Of a DNA stretch of 64,000 nucleotides, positions 41,806 to 50,495 are shown in pieces; position 1 is the first letter of the stretch; each line of letters begins with the position of its first letter. The notes below the pieces were generated by a model that was not told the origin of the DNA, did not search any database, and saw nothing but the letters and a program-made list of their open reading frames with translations. The DNA is from BOG-994 sp049514215 (lineage in GTDB: Bacteria > Pseudomonadota > Gammaproteobacteria > Burkholderiales > Burkholderiaceae_D), in the NCBI GenBank assembly GCA_049514215.1, contig JBEKVI010000006.1, positions 1-64,000 on the forward strand. Direction: 5' to 3'. The position numbers were made by a program, and so were the translations under genes.

Positions 41806-43296
41806 TCACTTGGTCGCAGCCGGCATCGCTGCCGGTGCGGCCGTCGCTGCTGCGTCCGCCGTCATCTTGGCCGTCTCGACCGGCTCGCCTTTTAGGAAAT
41901 GCAGCGCTTGCTGCAACTGAAAGTCATCCTTGGAGCCAAATTCGATCGGTTTGGCTGCCGGTTTCTTTCCGGCGTCACTGCCGTCGGCCGCCGCGGGACC
42001 GGCGTTGGGCGTGTCTCCCACCTTGGCGCCGTTCGACTCGATGGCCTTCTTCACAGCGTCCGGGCTATTTTGCACGAGAGGATTGGCCAGATGACGTTCG
42101 AGATCGGATTCGCGAGGGAAGTCAAAGACATTGCCCTGGGCCGTGTCATCCACCACCAGGTCCGGGGTGACGCCCGTGTTCTGGATCGAGCGTCCATTTG
42201 GCGTGTAGTAGCGCGAGATGGTCAGTTTGATCCCGGTTTTGCGGTCCGGCGGTAATGGCAGGATAGTCTGGACCGAGCCTTTACCGAAGGTCTGGGTACC
42301 CAGGATCGTGGCGCGTTTGTAGTCCTGCAGGGCGCCGGCCACGATTTCCGAGGCCGAGGCGGATCCTCCGTTGACCAGAACCACCATGGGAATATTCTTC
42401 ACCTCGGCAGGAAGGGCTCTTAAGATATCGTCCCCGCCGCGCTGGTATTCATCCTTGGTGGCAAGGTACTTCATCTGGGCCTCAGCCATCTGGCCCTTGG
42501 TCGACACAATGAGACTTTCGGGAGGAAGGAAGGCGGCAGATACGCCGATCGCCCCCGGCAGAACCCCACCCGGATTGTTGCGCAGATCCAAGACGATTGA
42601 CTTCAAGGGGCCTGCCTTGGCGAGCGTCTCCAATTGCTTGGCCAGGTCTTCGACGGTTGGGTCCTGGAACTGAATGACACGCACGTAGGCGACCCCGGGC
42701 TCGAGCATCTTGGCGCGCACGCTTTGTACGCGGATCTCCTCGCGGATGAGCGGAACCACCAGCGGCTTGGGCTCGCCGGCGCGTTGTATGGTCAATGTGA
42801 CCTTGGTCTTGGGCGCCCCGCGCAGCCGCAGGACCGCGTCGCTAACGGACATTCCCTTCACGTCGGCATCGTCGATCTTCACGATCAGGTCGCCCGACTT
42901 GATGCCCGCGCGAAATGCCGGCGTGTCTTCAATCGGTGAGATCACCTTGAGGTAGCCATTTTCGCTGCCCACTTCGATTCCGAGACCTCCAAAGCGCCCG
43001 ACGGTCTGCTCCTTGAGTTCCTTATAGGCCTTCTCATCCAGGTAGGCGGAGTGCGGGTCGAGGTCGGCCACCATTCCATTGATCGCGCCGGTGAGCAGCT
43101 TACGGTCATCGACGGGCTCGACATAGTTGCTTTTGATGACGCCAAACACATCGGCGAACTGCCTAATCTCGTCGACGGGCAAGGGACTGCGCGCATCCGC
43201 GATGCGCTGGGCCGTGGCGCTAATGGCGAGACTGAGAGCTACGCCACCCACGATGCCTATTGCGACCAGCCCGACATTCTTTACCGAAATCCGCAT
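41806..43296 (-). CDS. ctpA: S41-family C-terminal processing peptidase
   Basis: 496 aa. An N-terminal TM/signal anchor (~9-30) is followed by a PDZ domain ('GLGIEVGSENGYLKVISPIE', 'AGIKSGDLIVKIDD'), then the S41 catalytic core: Ser in NGGSASASEIVAGAL and Lys in TFGKGSVQTI. The C-terminal ~80 residues are Ala/Lys rich. It is a periplasmic serine-lysine protease cutting C-terminal tails of envelope proteins. Next to envC, as in many beta/gammaproteobacteria (gpm-envC-ctpA), in the direction gpmA > envC > ctpA. Confidence 0.94.
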   Translation of the reverse strand: MRISVKNVGLVAIGIVGGVALSLAISATAQRIADARSPLPVDEIRQFADVFGVIKSNYVEPVDDRKLLTGAINGMVADLDPHSAYLDEKAYKELKEQTVGRFGGLGIEVGSENGYLKVISPIEDTPAFRAGIKSGDLIVKIDDADVKGMSVSDAVLRLRGAPKTKVTLTIQRAGEPKPLVVPLIREEIRVQSVRAKMLEPGVAYVRVIQFQDPTVEDLAKQLETLAKAGPLKSIVLDLRNNPGGVLPGAIGVSAAFLPPESLIVSTKGQMAEAQMKYLATKDEYQRGGDDILRALPAEVKNIPMVVLVNGGSASASEIVAGALQDYKRATILGTQTFGKGSVQTILPLPPDRKTGIKLTISRYYTPNGRSIQNTGVTPDLVVDDTAQGNVFDFPRESDLERHLANPLVQNSPDAVKKAIESNGAKVGDTPNAGPAAADGSDAGKKPAAKPIEFGSKDDFQLQQALHFLKGEPVETAKMTADAAATAAPAAMPAATK

Positions 43297-43338
43297 GGAG
43301 AACCCTTTTTACCGTCGCCTAATCCCGACCCATAATCG

Positions 43339-44916
43339 CTACCGCCCAGAAACCCAAGCCAAAGGGTCGAACGGTTTGCCCTGATACCTCATTTCAAAGT
43401 ATAAACCGGTTTCCGGGTTGCCTCCGCTATTGCCCACCGTCGCGACAACATCGCCCATTTTGACGATGTCACCCGGCTGTTTCAGCAGTGACTCATTGTT
43501 ACCATAGATCGAAAGATACTGATCGCCGTGGTCAATGATGAGCAGGTTTCCAAAGCCTCTGAGCCACTCGGCAAAGACGACGCGGCCGGGAGCGATCGCG
43601 TGTACCTCGGTGGCGGCGGGTGCACGGATGAACAGACCCTTCCAAGATGGCCCCCCTTCGGAACGCGTGGCGCCAAACCGGCCGGCCAGCTCCCCTTGGA
43701 CCGGCAGGCGCATTTTTCCCCTTAAAGCGAGCAAATTGCCGGAAAACGGCGTTTCGGGCGCAATCTCGGCGCGCGAGCCGCCGGTGGCAGGCGCGCGAGC
43801 GGAATTCTCGTCAGTGCCTTCCAAGGTCGGTCTCGATTCGGATTCAACCGGTTTTTCGGGGCGGTGTTCTGCCAGCTTTTCCAGCTGCAGCTGCTTCTCG
43901 CGCGCTAGCTGACGCTGCCTTTCCCGCTCCTTTGCCTCCCGAGCCTGGCGTTCGATGAGCTTGCCCAGCTGTTCGACGACCTGGGAAAGGCGCCTTTCGT
44001 CGCGTTCGAGCGCCCCCGCTTCCGCACGCTGCGACTGGAGTTTTTCGGAGATTTGGGCCAACGTGGCGCGGCGCTGTTCCTCGTCCCTTACGAGATCGCC
44101 GCGTTCGGCCTGCTGGCTGGCCGCGATGCTTGCGAGCTCCTGGTTGCGCGCCTGCGCCTGGCTGGAGAGATCTTGAAGCTGGTCCAGGCTCCCTTTCAAA
44201 TCGCGCAGCACGCCGGCGACGGCGACCGATACATAACCCTCGTATTGGAAATCACGCTGGATGCGGTTCGGATTGTCCCCCGAAAGAAGCAGTCGAAAGG
44301 GATCCTGGTTCCCCGCCAGATACTGGTCGTGCAGCATCCGTGCGAGCTCTCGCTGCTGGGTTCCGATGGTCTGGGCCGTTTGCCCCCGGCGCCGCTCGAT
44401 ATCGGAGAGCTGGTTTTGAACCCCAACCTGCTGCTGGCTTAGGTTGTGAAGTTTGCGATTGGCCTCCGATATGGCCCGCTCCGAGCCGGCCAATTGATCC
44501 GCAACTTCGCTGCGCGTTGCCTCCCCAGCGGCGATGTCTCGCTTAAGAGCGTCCAGCTTTTGGAGCATCTGCTCCCTCTGCGCAGCCTGTTCTTGCTGGA
44601 GCGCGCGCGCTTGCTCCGGATCCAGAGGCGCTGGGGCCGCAACCGTCGGCTCACGGGATTTGCCTGCCCGAGCGCCGAGAGGAGGCGACGCCGGCTTTTT
44701 TGAAGGGGCAGGGGCTGGTTTGGCCTTCGCTGCTGCGCTTTCAGATTTTCGCTTGTGCCGGTTGGAGGCACTGGGCTGGCTTTGGTCCGGGACGGTTGCG
44801 GCGAGCGTTGCGGTCACGACCGAAAGGGCAAATACGGCAACCCCGACTGGCAAAAGTCGCCAGGGCGACACGGATGTCCGGTCCAAATGCGGCTGCGGCC
44901 CAGGCCGCGACGGCAA
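43339..44916 (-). CDS. envC: EnvC-type murein hydrolase activator (LytM domain)
   Basis: 525 aa. N-terminal TM/signal, a low-complexity Lys/Ala/Pro region (~45-95), a long coiled coil (~95-360), then a Peptidase_M23 (LytM) domain ('HAIAPGRVVFAEWLRGFGNL', 'IIDHGDQYLSIYGNNESL', 'GDVVATVGNSGGNPETGLYF'). The zinc-ligand triads of active LytM enzymes are altered: LYFEMRY stands where LHFE is expected. This is the EnvC hallmark of a non-catalytic activator of amidases for cell separation. FtsEX, the usual regulator of EnvC, is encoded at 61-63 kb. Confidence 0.9.
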   Translation of the reverse strand: MPSRPGPQPHLDRTSVSPWRLLPVGVAVFALSVVTATLAATVPDQSQPSASNRHKRKSESAAAKAKPAPAPSKKPASPPLGARAGKSREPTVAAPAPLDPEQARALQQEQAAQREQMLQKLDALKRDIAAGEATRSEVADQLAGSERAISEANRKLHNLSQQQVGVQNQLSDIERRRGQTAQTIGTQQRELARMLHDQYLAGNQDPFRLLLSGDNPNRIQRDFQYEGYVSVAVAGVLRDLKGSLDQLQDLSSQAQARNQELASIAASQQAERGDLVRDEEQRRATLAQISEKLQSQRAEAGALERDERRLSQVVEQLGKLIERQAREAKERERQRQLAREKQLQLEKLAEHRPEKPVESESRPTLEGTDENSARAPATGGSRAEIAPETPFSGNLLALRGKMRLPVQGELAGRFGATRSEGGPSWKGLFIRAPAATEVHAIAPGRVVFAEWLRGFGNLLIIDHGDQYLSIYGNNESLLKQPGDIVKMGDVVATVGNSGGNPETGLYFEMRYQGKPFDPLAWVSGR

Positions 44917-44930
44917 GCGGCCACTCCCAG

Positions 44931-45674
44931 CTATTTGGATTTCCCCTGGCCAAGCGGGGACTGGGACGCGGACTGTGCTGCGACGGGCTCCAGGTAGTAA
45001 TGGCCCAAGGGCCTTAAGTCCGAATCCAATTCGTATACCAGCGGCTTCCCATTCGGAATGTTCAGTCCGACGATGTCCTCGTCGGAGATCCCGTCAAGGT
45101 ACTTAATGAGCCCACGTAGCGAATTACCGTGCGCCGATATCAGGACCCTCTCGCCCTTCTTGATCGCGGGCGCGATTGCTTCGTGCCAGATCGGCAGCAC
45201 GCGCTCGACCGTATCTTTAAGGCATTCGGTCAGGGGAATCTGGCTTCGCTCAAGCTTCGCATACCGCGGATCGCCGAAATTCGCGCGAGGATCCCTGGGA
45301 TCCAGCGGTTCAGGCGGAACGTCATAGCTGCGGCGCCAAATTAGCACCTGCCGGTCCCCGTAGCGGGCCGCCGTCTCGGCTTTGTTGAGCCCTTGCAATG
45401 CCCCGTAGTGGCGCTCGTTGAGCCGCCAGGAGATCTCGACGGGCAGCCACATCGAGTCCATTTCTTCTTGGACCAGCCACAATGTTCGGATGGCCCGTTT
45501 GAGCACCGAGGTGAAGGCCTTATCAAAATCGTATCCCTTCTCACGCAGTAGGCGACCCGCCGAGCGCGCCTCCTCCTCGCCTTGGGCAGTGAGGTCGACA
45601 TCGGTCCAACCGGTGAATCGATTCTCTTGATTCCAAGTCGATTCGCCATGGCGAATCAAGACAAGTTTGTACAT
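44931..45674 (-). CDS. gpmA: 2,3-bisphosphoglycerate-dependent phosphoglycerate mutase
   Basis: 247 aa from ATG 45674 (MYKLVLIRHGESTWNQENRF); a GTG two codons earlier (45680) has a closer AGGA. It interconverts 3- and 2-phosphoglycerate. Phospho-His in LIRHGEST, 'FTGWTDVDLTAQGEEEARSA', 'LNERHYGALQGLNKAE' and the second catalytic His in 'ISAHGNSLRGLIKYL'. Lower glycolysis/gluconeogenesis. Divergent from the rhodanese gene; first gene of gpmA-envC-ctpA. Confidence 0.96.
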   Translation of the reverse strand: MYKLVLIRHGESTWNQENRFTGWTDVDLTAQGEEEARSAGRLLREKGYDFDKAFTSVLKRAIRTLWLVQEEMDSMWLPVEISWRLNERHYGALQGLNKAETAARYGDRQVLIWRRSYDVPPEPLDPRDPRANFGDPRYAKLERSQIPLTECLKDTVERVLPIWHEAIAPAIKKGERVLISAHGNSLRGLIKYLDGISDEDIVGLNIPNGKPLVYELDSDLRPLGHYYLEPVAAQSASQSPLGQGKSK

Positions 45675-45753
45675 TTGCACTTCATCCTGTGGATTTCGGG
45701 TTGACGCTCAAAGGCGCCCATCTTCGCAAGGAAGCCGGAACGCAGAACTATTT

Positions 45754-45759
45754 TATAAT
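45754..45759 (+). promoter_or_regulatory. Possible -10 element (TATAAT) before the rhodanese-grxC genes
   Basis: TATAAT lies in an A/T-rich patch (CTATTTTATAATGG) of the 210-base divergent gap between gpmA and the rhodanese gene. No good -35 hexamer is placed 16-18 bases upstream, so it may be an extended or activator-dependent promoter. The reverse complement (ATTATAAAATAG) could also serve gpmA. Confidence 0.35.
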
Positions 45760-45890
45760 GGCGGGCCTTGGCGCGACCGAGCCGGGCGAACGATTTCGGC
45801 GAAACCGGCTTTGTCCGGATCGACGACGTTTTGCTTGTCCGGATTTCGATGGCCGACGTTCCAACCTGGCAGCTCTTGGGCTGACCCCCC

Positions 45891-46352
45891 GTGAAATTCA
45901 TTGTTCAACCGACCACTTTGATGCTCGCAGCCACCGCGTTGGTGAGCGGCGGCATGCTGCTTTGGACGAGCCTTTCGAACCGTTCCGGATCGAAGGCTCT
46001 CTCGACACTACAGACAACCCAGCTGATCAACTCGAAAAATGCCGTCGTCATCGATTTGCGCGACGCACCCGAGTTCGCCTCCGGTACCATTACCGGGGCG
46101 CGCAACATACCGGCTGATGCGCTCAAGGAGCGCCTGGGAGAACTCGTCCGCTTCAAGACGCGCCCGATCATCCTAGTTTGTGCGAGCGGACAACGGTCGG
46201 CACGCGCTGTGTCGGAATTCACAGCCTCCGGTTTCACCGAGGTTTACAATCTTTCCGGTGGCGTTGGCGCCTGGCGCGACGCGGGACTGCCGCTTGTCAA
46301 AGGGAACCAGAAAGAGGGTGCGACGTCCAGTGGAAAGAAGGAGAAGGTATGA
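45891..46352 (+). CDS. Membrane-anchored rhodanese-like protein
   Basis: 153 aa from GTG 45891. N-terminal TM helix (~8-28), then one rhodanese domain ('SKNAVVIDLRDAPEFASGTI', 'GARNIPADALKERL') with active-site loop 'VCASGQRSARAV', the catalytic Cys being in that loop. A charged Lys-rich tail follows. It is likely a sulfur carrier or sulfurtransferase at the membrane. It overlaps grxC as ATGA, so the two are co-translated; the same block (rhodanese-grxC-secB-gpsA) recurs in betaproteobacteria. Confidence 0.92.
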   Translation: MKFIVQPTTLMLAATALVSGGMLLWTSLSNRSGSKALSTLQTTQLINSKNAVVIDLRDAPEFASGTITGARNIPADALKERLGELVRFKTRPIILVCASGQRSARAVSEFTASGFTEVYNLSGGVGAWRDAGLPLVKGNQKEGATSSGKKEKV

Positions 46353-46612
46353 GCGTTGAGGTGACCATGTATACCACGGGCGTTTGTCCGTTTTGTATCA
46401 TGGCCGAACGCTTGCTGCGCGCCAAGGGTGTTGCGGCCATCGAGAAGATCCGCGTCGATCTTCAACCGGAACTGCGACATGAAATGATGGCCAAGACCGG
46501 GCGCCGTACGGTTCCGCAGATCTATATTGGACAGCGGCACGTCGGAGGCTACGATGATCTCGCCGCGCTGGATCGAGCGGGTGGACTCGATCCGCTCTTG
46601 TCTACTGCCTGA
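46349..46612 (+). CDS. grxC: Glutaredoxin 3
   Basis: 87 aa from ATG 46349 with AAGGAGAAGG upstream and ATGA overlap with the rhodanese. The frame is open upstream to 46178, but that part lies inside the rhodanese gene. Redox site CPFC in 'YTTGVCPFCIMAERLL', cis-Pro 'RTVPQIYIGQRHVGGYDDLA' with the glutathione-binding GGYDD. It is a dithiol glutaredoxin reducing disulfides with glutathione. A GC-rich hairpin follows its stop. Confidence 0.95.
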   Translation: MSVEVTMYTTGVCPFCIMAERLLRAKGVAAIEKIRVDLQPELRHEMMAKTGRRTVPQIYIGQRHVGGYDDLAALDRAGGLDPLLSTA

Positions 46613-46623
46613 CGCAAGACCGC

Positions 46624-46640
46624 CGGGCCCTTCGGGCCCG
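46624..46640 (+). terminator. Hairpin terminator or attenuator between grxC and secB
   Basis: CGGGCCC-TTC-GGGCCCG forms a perfect 7-bp GC stem with a 3-base loop, followed by TTTG. It sits 11 bases after the grxC stop. The short T tract suggests an imperfect intrinsic terminator that may allow read-through to secB. Confidence 0.6.
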
Positions 46641-46702
46641 TTTGCATCGAATACGACTAACCCATCCATTCGAATCCCATTTCCCCTCGAAAGTCCTCGT
46701 CC

Positions 46703-47185
46703 ATGGCAGATCCTGCGCAACCTACGTTTAACATTCAACGCGTCTACATGAAAGACGCTTCACTTGAAATCCCCAATGCACCGCGCGTCTTCCTTGAGCT
46801 CGAGAATCCCGCCGTGGAGGTGCAACTCGACGTAAGTCATGAGCCGGTGAGCGAAAATATCTTCGAGGTCAGTGTTACCGTGACGATTACCACACGCGTG
46901 AAGGATCAGGTCGGCTTCCTTGTCGAGGTCAAGCAGGCGGGGATCTTCGACATCCGCGGCGTGCCGAACGACCAGCTCGATCCTCTTTTGGGCGTGGTCT
47001 GTCCCAACATCATTTATCCGTATCTGCGCTCGAACGTCGCGGACCTTGTAACCCGGGCCGGGTTCCCCCCCATCCACCTCGCGGAAATCAACTTCGAGGC
47101 CTTTTATCAGCAGCGCAAAGCGGCTGCTGTTCAGCAGGCGCAAAATCCGGGGCTCGTTGGCGCGAACGGACTGCCGGTTCAATGA
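46703..47185 (+). CDS. secB: Protein-export chaperone SecB
   Basis: 160 aa, tetrameric chaperone that holds preproteins unfolded and delivers them to SecA. 'FNIQRVYMKDASLEIPNAPR', 'EVSVTVTITTR', 'AGIFDIRGVPNDQLDPLLGV' and 'PNIIYPYLRSNVADLVTRAG' are family core motifs. The Ala/Gln-rich C-terminus is typical of betaproteobacterial SecB. The stop overlaps the next ATG as ATGA. Confidence 0.97.
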   Translation: MADPAQPTFNIQRVYMKDASLEIPNAPRVFLELENPAVEVQLDVSHEPVSENIFEVSVTVTITTRVKDQVGFLVEVKQAGIFDIRGVPNDQLDPLLGVVCPNIIYPYLRSNVADLVTRAGFPPIHLAEINFEAFYQQRKAAAVQQAQNPGLVGANGLPVQ

Positions 47186-47658
47186 GCCAGGCAGCGCTCG
47201 GGCCGGCCAGGTGTCTGGCCTTTGCGGCTTCGGCATTGGTCGCGGGGATTCTGTGCTGTGGTTGCGGGGTCGCGTCGGCGACCGAGTATCGGTCGGTCGG
47301 GCCCGATCCGGCGATCCTCTATGACGCTCCCACGAATCGCGGTCGAAAACTCTTTGTGGCCCCGCGCGGAATGCCGCTCGAGGTGGTGGTCGTGCAGCAG
47401 GACTGGATTCGGGTCCGGGATCAATCGGGCGATCTCTCCTGGGTTGAGAAAAAGTCGCTATCGGACAAGCGAACCCTCGTTACGGTCAACGCGACCGCGG
47501 CCCATTCGGGGCCGGACGACTCCACTCCGATCGTATTTCGGATTCAGCCTGGTGTCGTGCTCGATTTGCTCGACCCGCCATCGAACGGGTACGTACACGT
47601 TCGCCACCGGGATGCGGTGTCGGGATGGATTCCCCTCGGTGACCTCTGGGGTTCCTAA
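47182..47658 (+). CDS. Secreted SH3-domain protein
   Basis: 158 aa. N-terminal signal sequence (~9-33, 'CLAFAASALVAGILCCGCGV'); the Cys cluster at 25-28 might allow lipidation but no clean lipobox is seen. Two bacterial SH3-like repeats follow ('ILYDAPTNRGRKLFVAPRGM', 'WIRVRDQSGDLSWVEKKSL'; then 'AHSGPDDSTPIVFRIQPGVV', 'YVHVRHRDAVSGWIPLGDLW'). It probably binds peptidoglycan or a periplasmic peptide. Genes of this type are regularly found between secB and gpsA in Burkholderiales. Confidence 0.9.
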   Translation: MSQAALGPARCLAFAASALVAGILCCGCGVASATEYRSVGPDPAILYDAPTNRGRKLFVAPRGMPLEVVVVQQDWIRVRDQSGDLSWVEKKSLSDKRTLVTVNATAAHSGPDDSTPIVFRIQPGVVLDLLDPPSNGYVHVRHRDAVSGWIPLGDLWGS

Positions 47659-47688
47659 CCCCGGCCCTTCGGCTTTGCGGGTCTAAAA

Positions 47689-48669
47689 GTGCACATCGCG
47701 ATACTCGGTGCGGGGGCTTGGGGCACTGCGCTGGCCAAAACGGCGGCCGCCCATCACGAGGTCACGCTCTACGCGCGCGACGCCAAGCAAGTGCAAGATT
47801 TACTCGCGCATCGTGAAAATCGGCTCTATCTGCCGGGCGTTCATCTTCCGGAGTCGGTCAGGGTGGTGGGTGATCTGGGCATGGCGGTCGCCCCGGCCGA
47901 TCTGGTTCTCGTCGCCACGCCCGTCGCAGGGCTGCGCAGCGTCTGCGATGCGCTTGGAGGCACCGGATGCCGGGCCTTGGTTTGGCTTTGCAAAGGCATC
48001 GAGGAAGAGTCGGGGCTTCTGCCGCATGCCGTGGTGCGATCGATCTTGCCCGAGGCCAGGGGAGCGGTCCTCTCCGGCCCGAGTTTCGCACTCGAGGTCG
48101 CGCAGGGTCTCCCCACGGCCTTGACCGTGGCGTCGCAGGACGCGGCCCTGCAGGACGTGGTCGTTGAAGCCCTCCATCGCGACAGCTTACGGGTCTACAA
48201 GAGTTCAGACGTGGTCGGAGTCGAGTTGGGGGGGGCGGTCAAAAACGTGCTCGCTATTGCCACGGGCATCGGCGATGGAATGGACTTGGGCCTCAATGCC
48301 CGGGCGGCCCTCATCACCCGCGGGCTTTCGGAAATGATGCGACTAGGTGAGGCCATAGGGGCGCGGCCGGAGACGCTCATGGGACTTACTGGGGTGGGTG
48401 ACTTGATCTTGACCTGCACGGGGGCCCTTTCGAGAAACCGCCAGGTCGGCCTTGCTCTGGGTCGGGGACAATCATTGGCGGAAGTACTGGCGGGTCTCGG
48501 ACATGCGGTTGAGGGCGTGCGATGCGCGCGCAACGTGCGCGCCATGGCCAGGGAGGGGGGCGTGGAGATGCCCATTACCGAGGCGGTCTGTCGGGTCCTA
48601 TTTGAAGGTGTCCCGCCGCAGGAAGCGGTCGCGCTGCTGCTCGCAAGGCAGCCTCGCGCCGAGCAATAG
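47689..48669 (+). CDS. gpsA: Glycerol-3-phosphate dehydrogenase [NAD(P)+]
   Basis: 326 aa, GTG start. It reduces dihydroxyacetone phosphate to sn-glycerol 3-phosphate for phospholipid synthesis. 'IAILGAGAWGTALAKTAAAH' binds NAD(P)H, and 'ENRLYLPGVHLPESVRV', 'VWLCKGIEEESGLLPH', 'VLSGPSFALEVAQGLPTALT', 'ELGGAVKNVLAIATGIGDGM' (catalytic Lys) and 'SRNRQVGLALGRG' are conserved. Last gene of the rhodanese-grxC-secB-SH3-gpsA run, convergent with trmL. Confidence 0.96.
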   Translation: MHIAILGAGAWGTALAKTAAAHHEVTLYARDAKQVQDLLAHRENRLYLPGVHLPESVRVVGDLGMAVAPADLVLVATPVAGLRSVCDALGGTGCRALVWLCKGIEEESGLLPHAVVRSILPEARGAVLSGPSFALEVAQGLPTALTVASQDAALQDVVVEALHRDSLRVYKSSDVVGVELGGAVKNVLAIATGIGDGMDLGLNARAALITRGLSEMMRLGEAIGARPETLMGLTGVGDLILTCTGALSRNRQVGLALGRGQSLAEVLAGLGHAVEGVRCARNVRAMAREGGVEMPITEAVCRVLFEGVPPQEAVALLLARQPRAEQ

Positions 48670-48685
48670 AGACGATGCGCGCCCG

Positions 48686-49156
48686 CTATGAGCCTCCTTT
48701 AAAGCCGTTTTGTCGCCATGCTTCGAAGACGACGACAGAGACGGCGTTCGCCAGGTTCAAGCTGCGGCTGGACGCTTGCATCGGCAGACGCAGCTGCTGT
48801 CCTCCCGGGAAGGTGGACCGAACCCGAGGGTCGAGCCCGCGCGTTTCAGAACCGAAGACGAGCCAGTCGCCGGGCTTAAAGGCGACGGTGTGGAAAAGGG
48901 TTTTGCCGTGGGTGGTAAAGGCGAAGGTACGAGCGCTCGTTGGAGCTTCATGAGCGAGGAAATCGTCCCAGCCGCGATGGACTCGAACAGTCGCATACTC
49001 ATGATAGTCAAGCCCCGCCCGACGCAACTTCGCATCGTCCAATGGGAACCCGAGCGGCTCGATCAGATGCAACGTGCTGCCTGTATTGGCCGCAAGGCGG
49101 ATGATGTTGCCGGTGTTCGGCGGGATCTCAGGTGACACCAGAACGATGTTGAACAT
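48686..49156 (-). CDS. trmL: tRNA (cytidine/uridine-34-2'-O)-methyltransferase
   Basis: 156 aa SPOUT protein. 'MFNIVLVSPEIPPNTGNIIR', 'LVFGSETRGLDP' and 'RLPMQASSRSLNLANAVSVV' are the three motifs building the trefoil-knot SAM site. It methylates the wobble ribose of tRNA-Leu. In related genomes comF often lies between trmL and the methyltransferase that follows; here nothing recognisable fills the 156-base divergent gap. Confidence 0.95.
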   Translation of the reverse strand: MFNIVLVSPEIPPNTGNIIRLAANTGSTLHLIEPLGFPLDDAKLRRAGLDYHEYATVRVHRGWDDFLAHEAPTSARTFAFTTHGKTLFHTVAFKPGDWLVFGSETRGLDPRVRSTFPGGQQLRLPMQASSRSLNLANAVSVVVFEAWRQNGFKGGS

Positions 49157-49312
49157 AAACCGGTATGCTCGAATGGCGGCCGCCCCATCGAAGGTCCGGC
49201 CGCCGACTCATCGTCGGAGAAGCCCGGCCCGACCAGGGCGCGCACAACTATCGGTCGAATCTTATACTGCACTCAAGGCTCAGGCTGGTTCGCGTGAGCC
49301 ACATACGCCTAG

Positions 49313-50212
49313 ATGCCTCCCGTGAAACTCGCACGACCCGGAGTTGACGAAGCCGCCGTGCGCCGGATTCTCGCCCGAGAAAAAGACGAGCCTTCCTTCA
49401 TCGCCCTTGAGGTGAGCCGCCGCCTGGCCGAGCGCCTTGAACTCATGCGCTTGGAGCCAAAGCGCGTGCTGGACTGCCATAGTCACCCCGTGGGCCAATC
49501 CGGGCCGCTTCGGACCGCGTATCCCAAGGCGTTTCACCTCGCGTCCCTGGCGGGCGTGGCGAGACTGCCTTTTCGTGCTGCCCATCCCAGGCCTTTCGTT
49601 TTGGGGCTAAAGCATTGGTTCGCGGCTCGCCCCACGCTTCCGCGCTTTTGCGCCGATCTCGATCGGCTACCTCTGCGGGCCGATTCGATTGACCTCATCT
49701 GGTCGAATCTCGCGCTGCACTGGCATCCCGAGCCCCACCGCGTCTTTCCCGAGTGGAATCGTGTCCTCACCGTAGGAGGACTACTGCTCTTTAGCACCTA
49801 TGGTCCTGATACCTTGCGCGAGGTGAGGCAGGCCTTCGACGCGATTGACGCACATCCGCACGTCCTTTCGTTCACCGACATGCACGATTTCGGAGACATG
49901 TTGGTTGATTCGGGGTTCGCCACGCCCGTCATGGACATGGAGACGATCACTCTGACCTACGACAGCGAAATCCGACTCTGGGAGGACGTGCGGGCCTTGG
50001 GCGGCAATCCTCTTCAGGAGCGACGGCGCGGTCTGTTCAGTCGCGGGCAAGGGGCTCGTCTTTCCGAGGCGCTTAAGGCAACCCAGGGCGCCGATGGTCG
50101 GCTTCGCTTGACCTTCGAAGTGGTCTACGGACACGCCTGGAAGGGCACGCCTCGCAAGCTATCCGACGGACGCTCTGTCTTGCGGCGCATCGATCGCCCG
50201 CCGACCGCCTGA
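49313..50212 (+). CDS. BioC-like methyltransferase with degenerate SAM motif I
   Basis: 299 aa. The order and later motifs fit class I methyltransferases of the BioC (malonyl-ACP O-methyltransferase) type: 'DLDRLPLRADSIDLIWSNLA', 'LHWHPEPHRVFPEWNRVLTV', 'GGLLLFSTYGPDTLREVRQA', 'SFTDMHDFGDMLVDSGFATP'. The first SAM-binding motif, normally LDxGxGxG, reads VLDCHSHPVGQSG, without the glycine loop. It is therefore either a divergent enzyme or an inactive paralog. ATG 49313 is followed by PPVKLARPGV; RBS is weak. There is no biotin gene nearby. Confidence 0.8.
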   Translation: MPPVKLARPGVDEAAVRRILAREKDEPSFIALEVSRRLAERLELMRLEPKRVLDCHSHPVGQSGPLRTAYPKAFHLASLAGVARLPFRAAHPRPFVLGLKHWFAARPTLPRFCADLDRLPLRADSIDLIWSNLALHWHPEPHRVFPEWNRVLTVGGLLLFSTYGPDTLREVRQAFDAIDAHPHVLSFTDMHDFGDMLVDSGFATPVMDMETITLTYDSEIRLWEDVRALGGNPLQERRRGLFSRGQGARLSEALKATQGADGRLRLTFEVVYGHAWKGTPRKLSDGRSVLRRIDRPPTA

Positions 50213-50400
50213 CGTCCGTTCACAGCCGGGGGCTCACCACGGAGTTGATGCGAATCGCGTCCGAGCGCACCTTGCTCGTGACTATGCTCATGATCGGTAA
50301 GCCGAGTTATCTCGGAAAGCCTGGATCGGGGTTAACGAAGCAGTGCTCACGGCCGCCCCGGTCGCACTCAGATGAATTCAATTCGGTCCCGCAGGCTCGC

Positions 50401-50429
50401 TTGCTCGGGAGGGTGGCTTCCCCTATAAT
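50401..50429 (+). promoter_or_regulatory. Sigma-70 promoter of the cytochrome oxidase operon
   Basis: TTGCTC at 50401-50406 and a perfect TATAAT at 50424-50429 are separated by exactly 17 bases. The pair lies 67 bases upstream of the DUF2244 start and faces the cox genes. The surrounding gap (50213-50495) has no other credible gene. Confidence 0.65.
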
Positions 50430-50495
50430 TCCGCGGCGCGGCATTGGCTGCGCGCTGGTAGGTATTCTCGAAGTGCGCATCGCCGTGACGCAGCT

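Noticed and set aside
43339..43560. EnvC LytM domain as an active endopeptidase
   Set aside because: The metal-binding His positions are replaced (LYFEMRY), so an activator role is more likely than catalysis.
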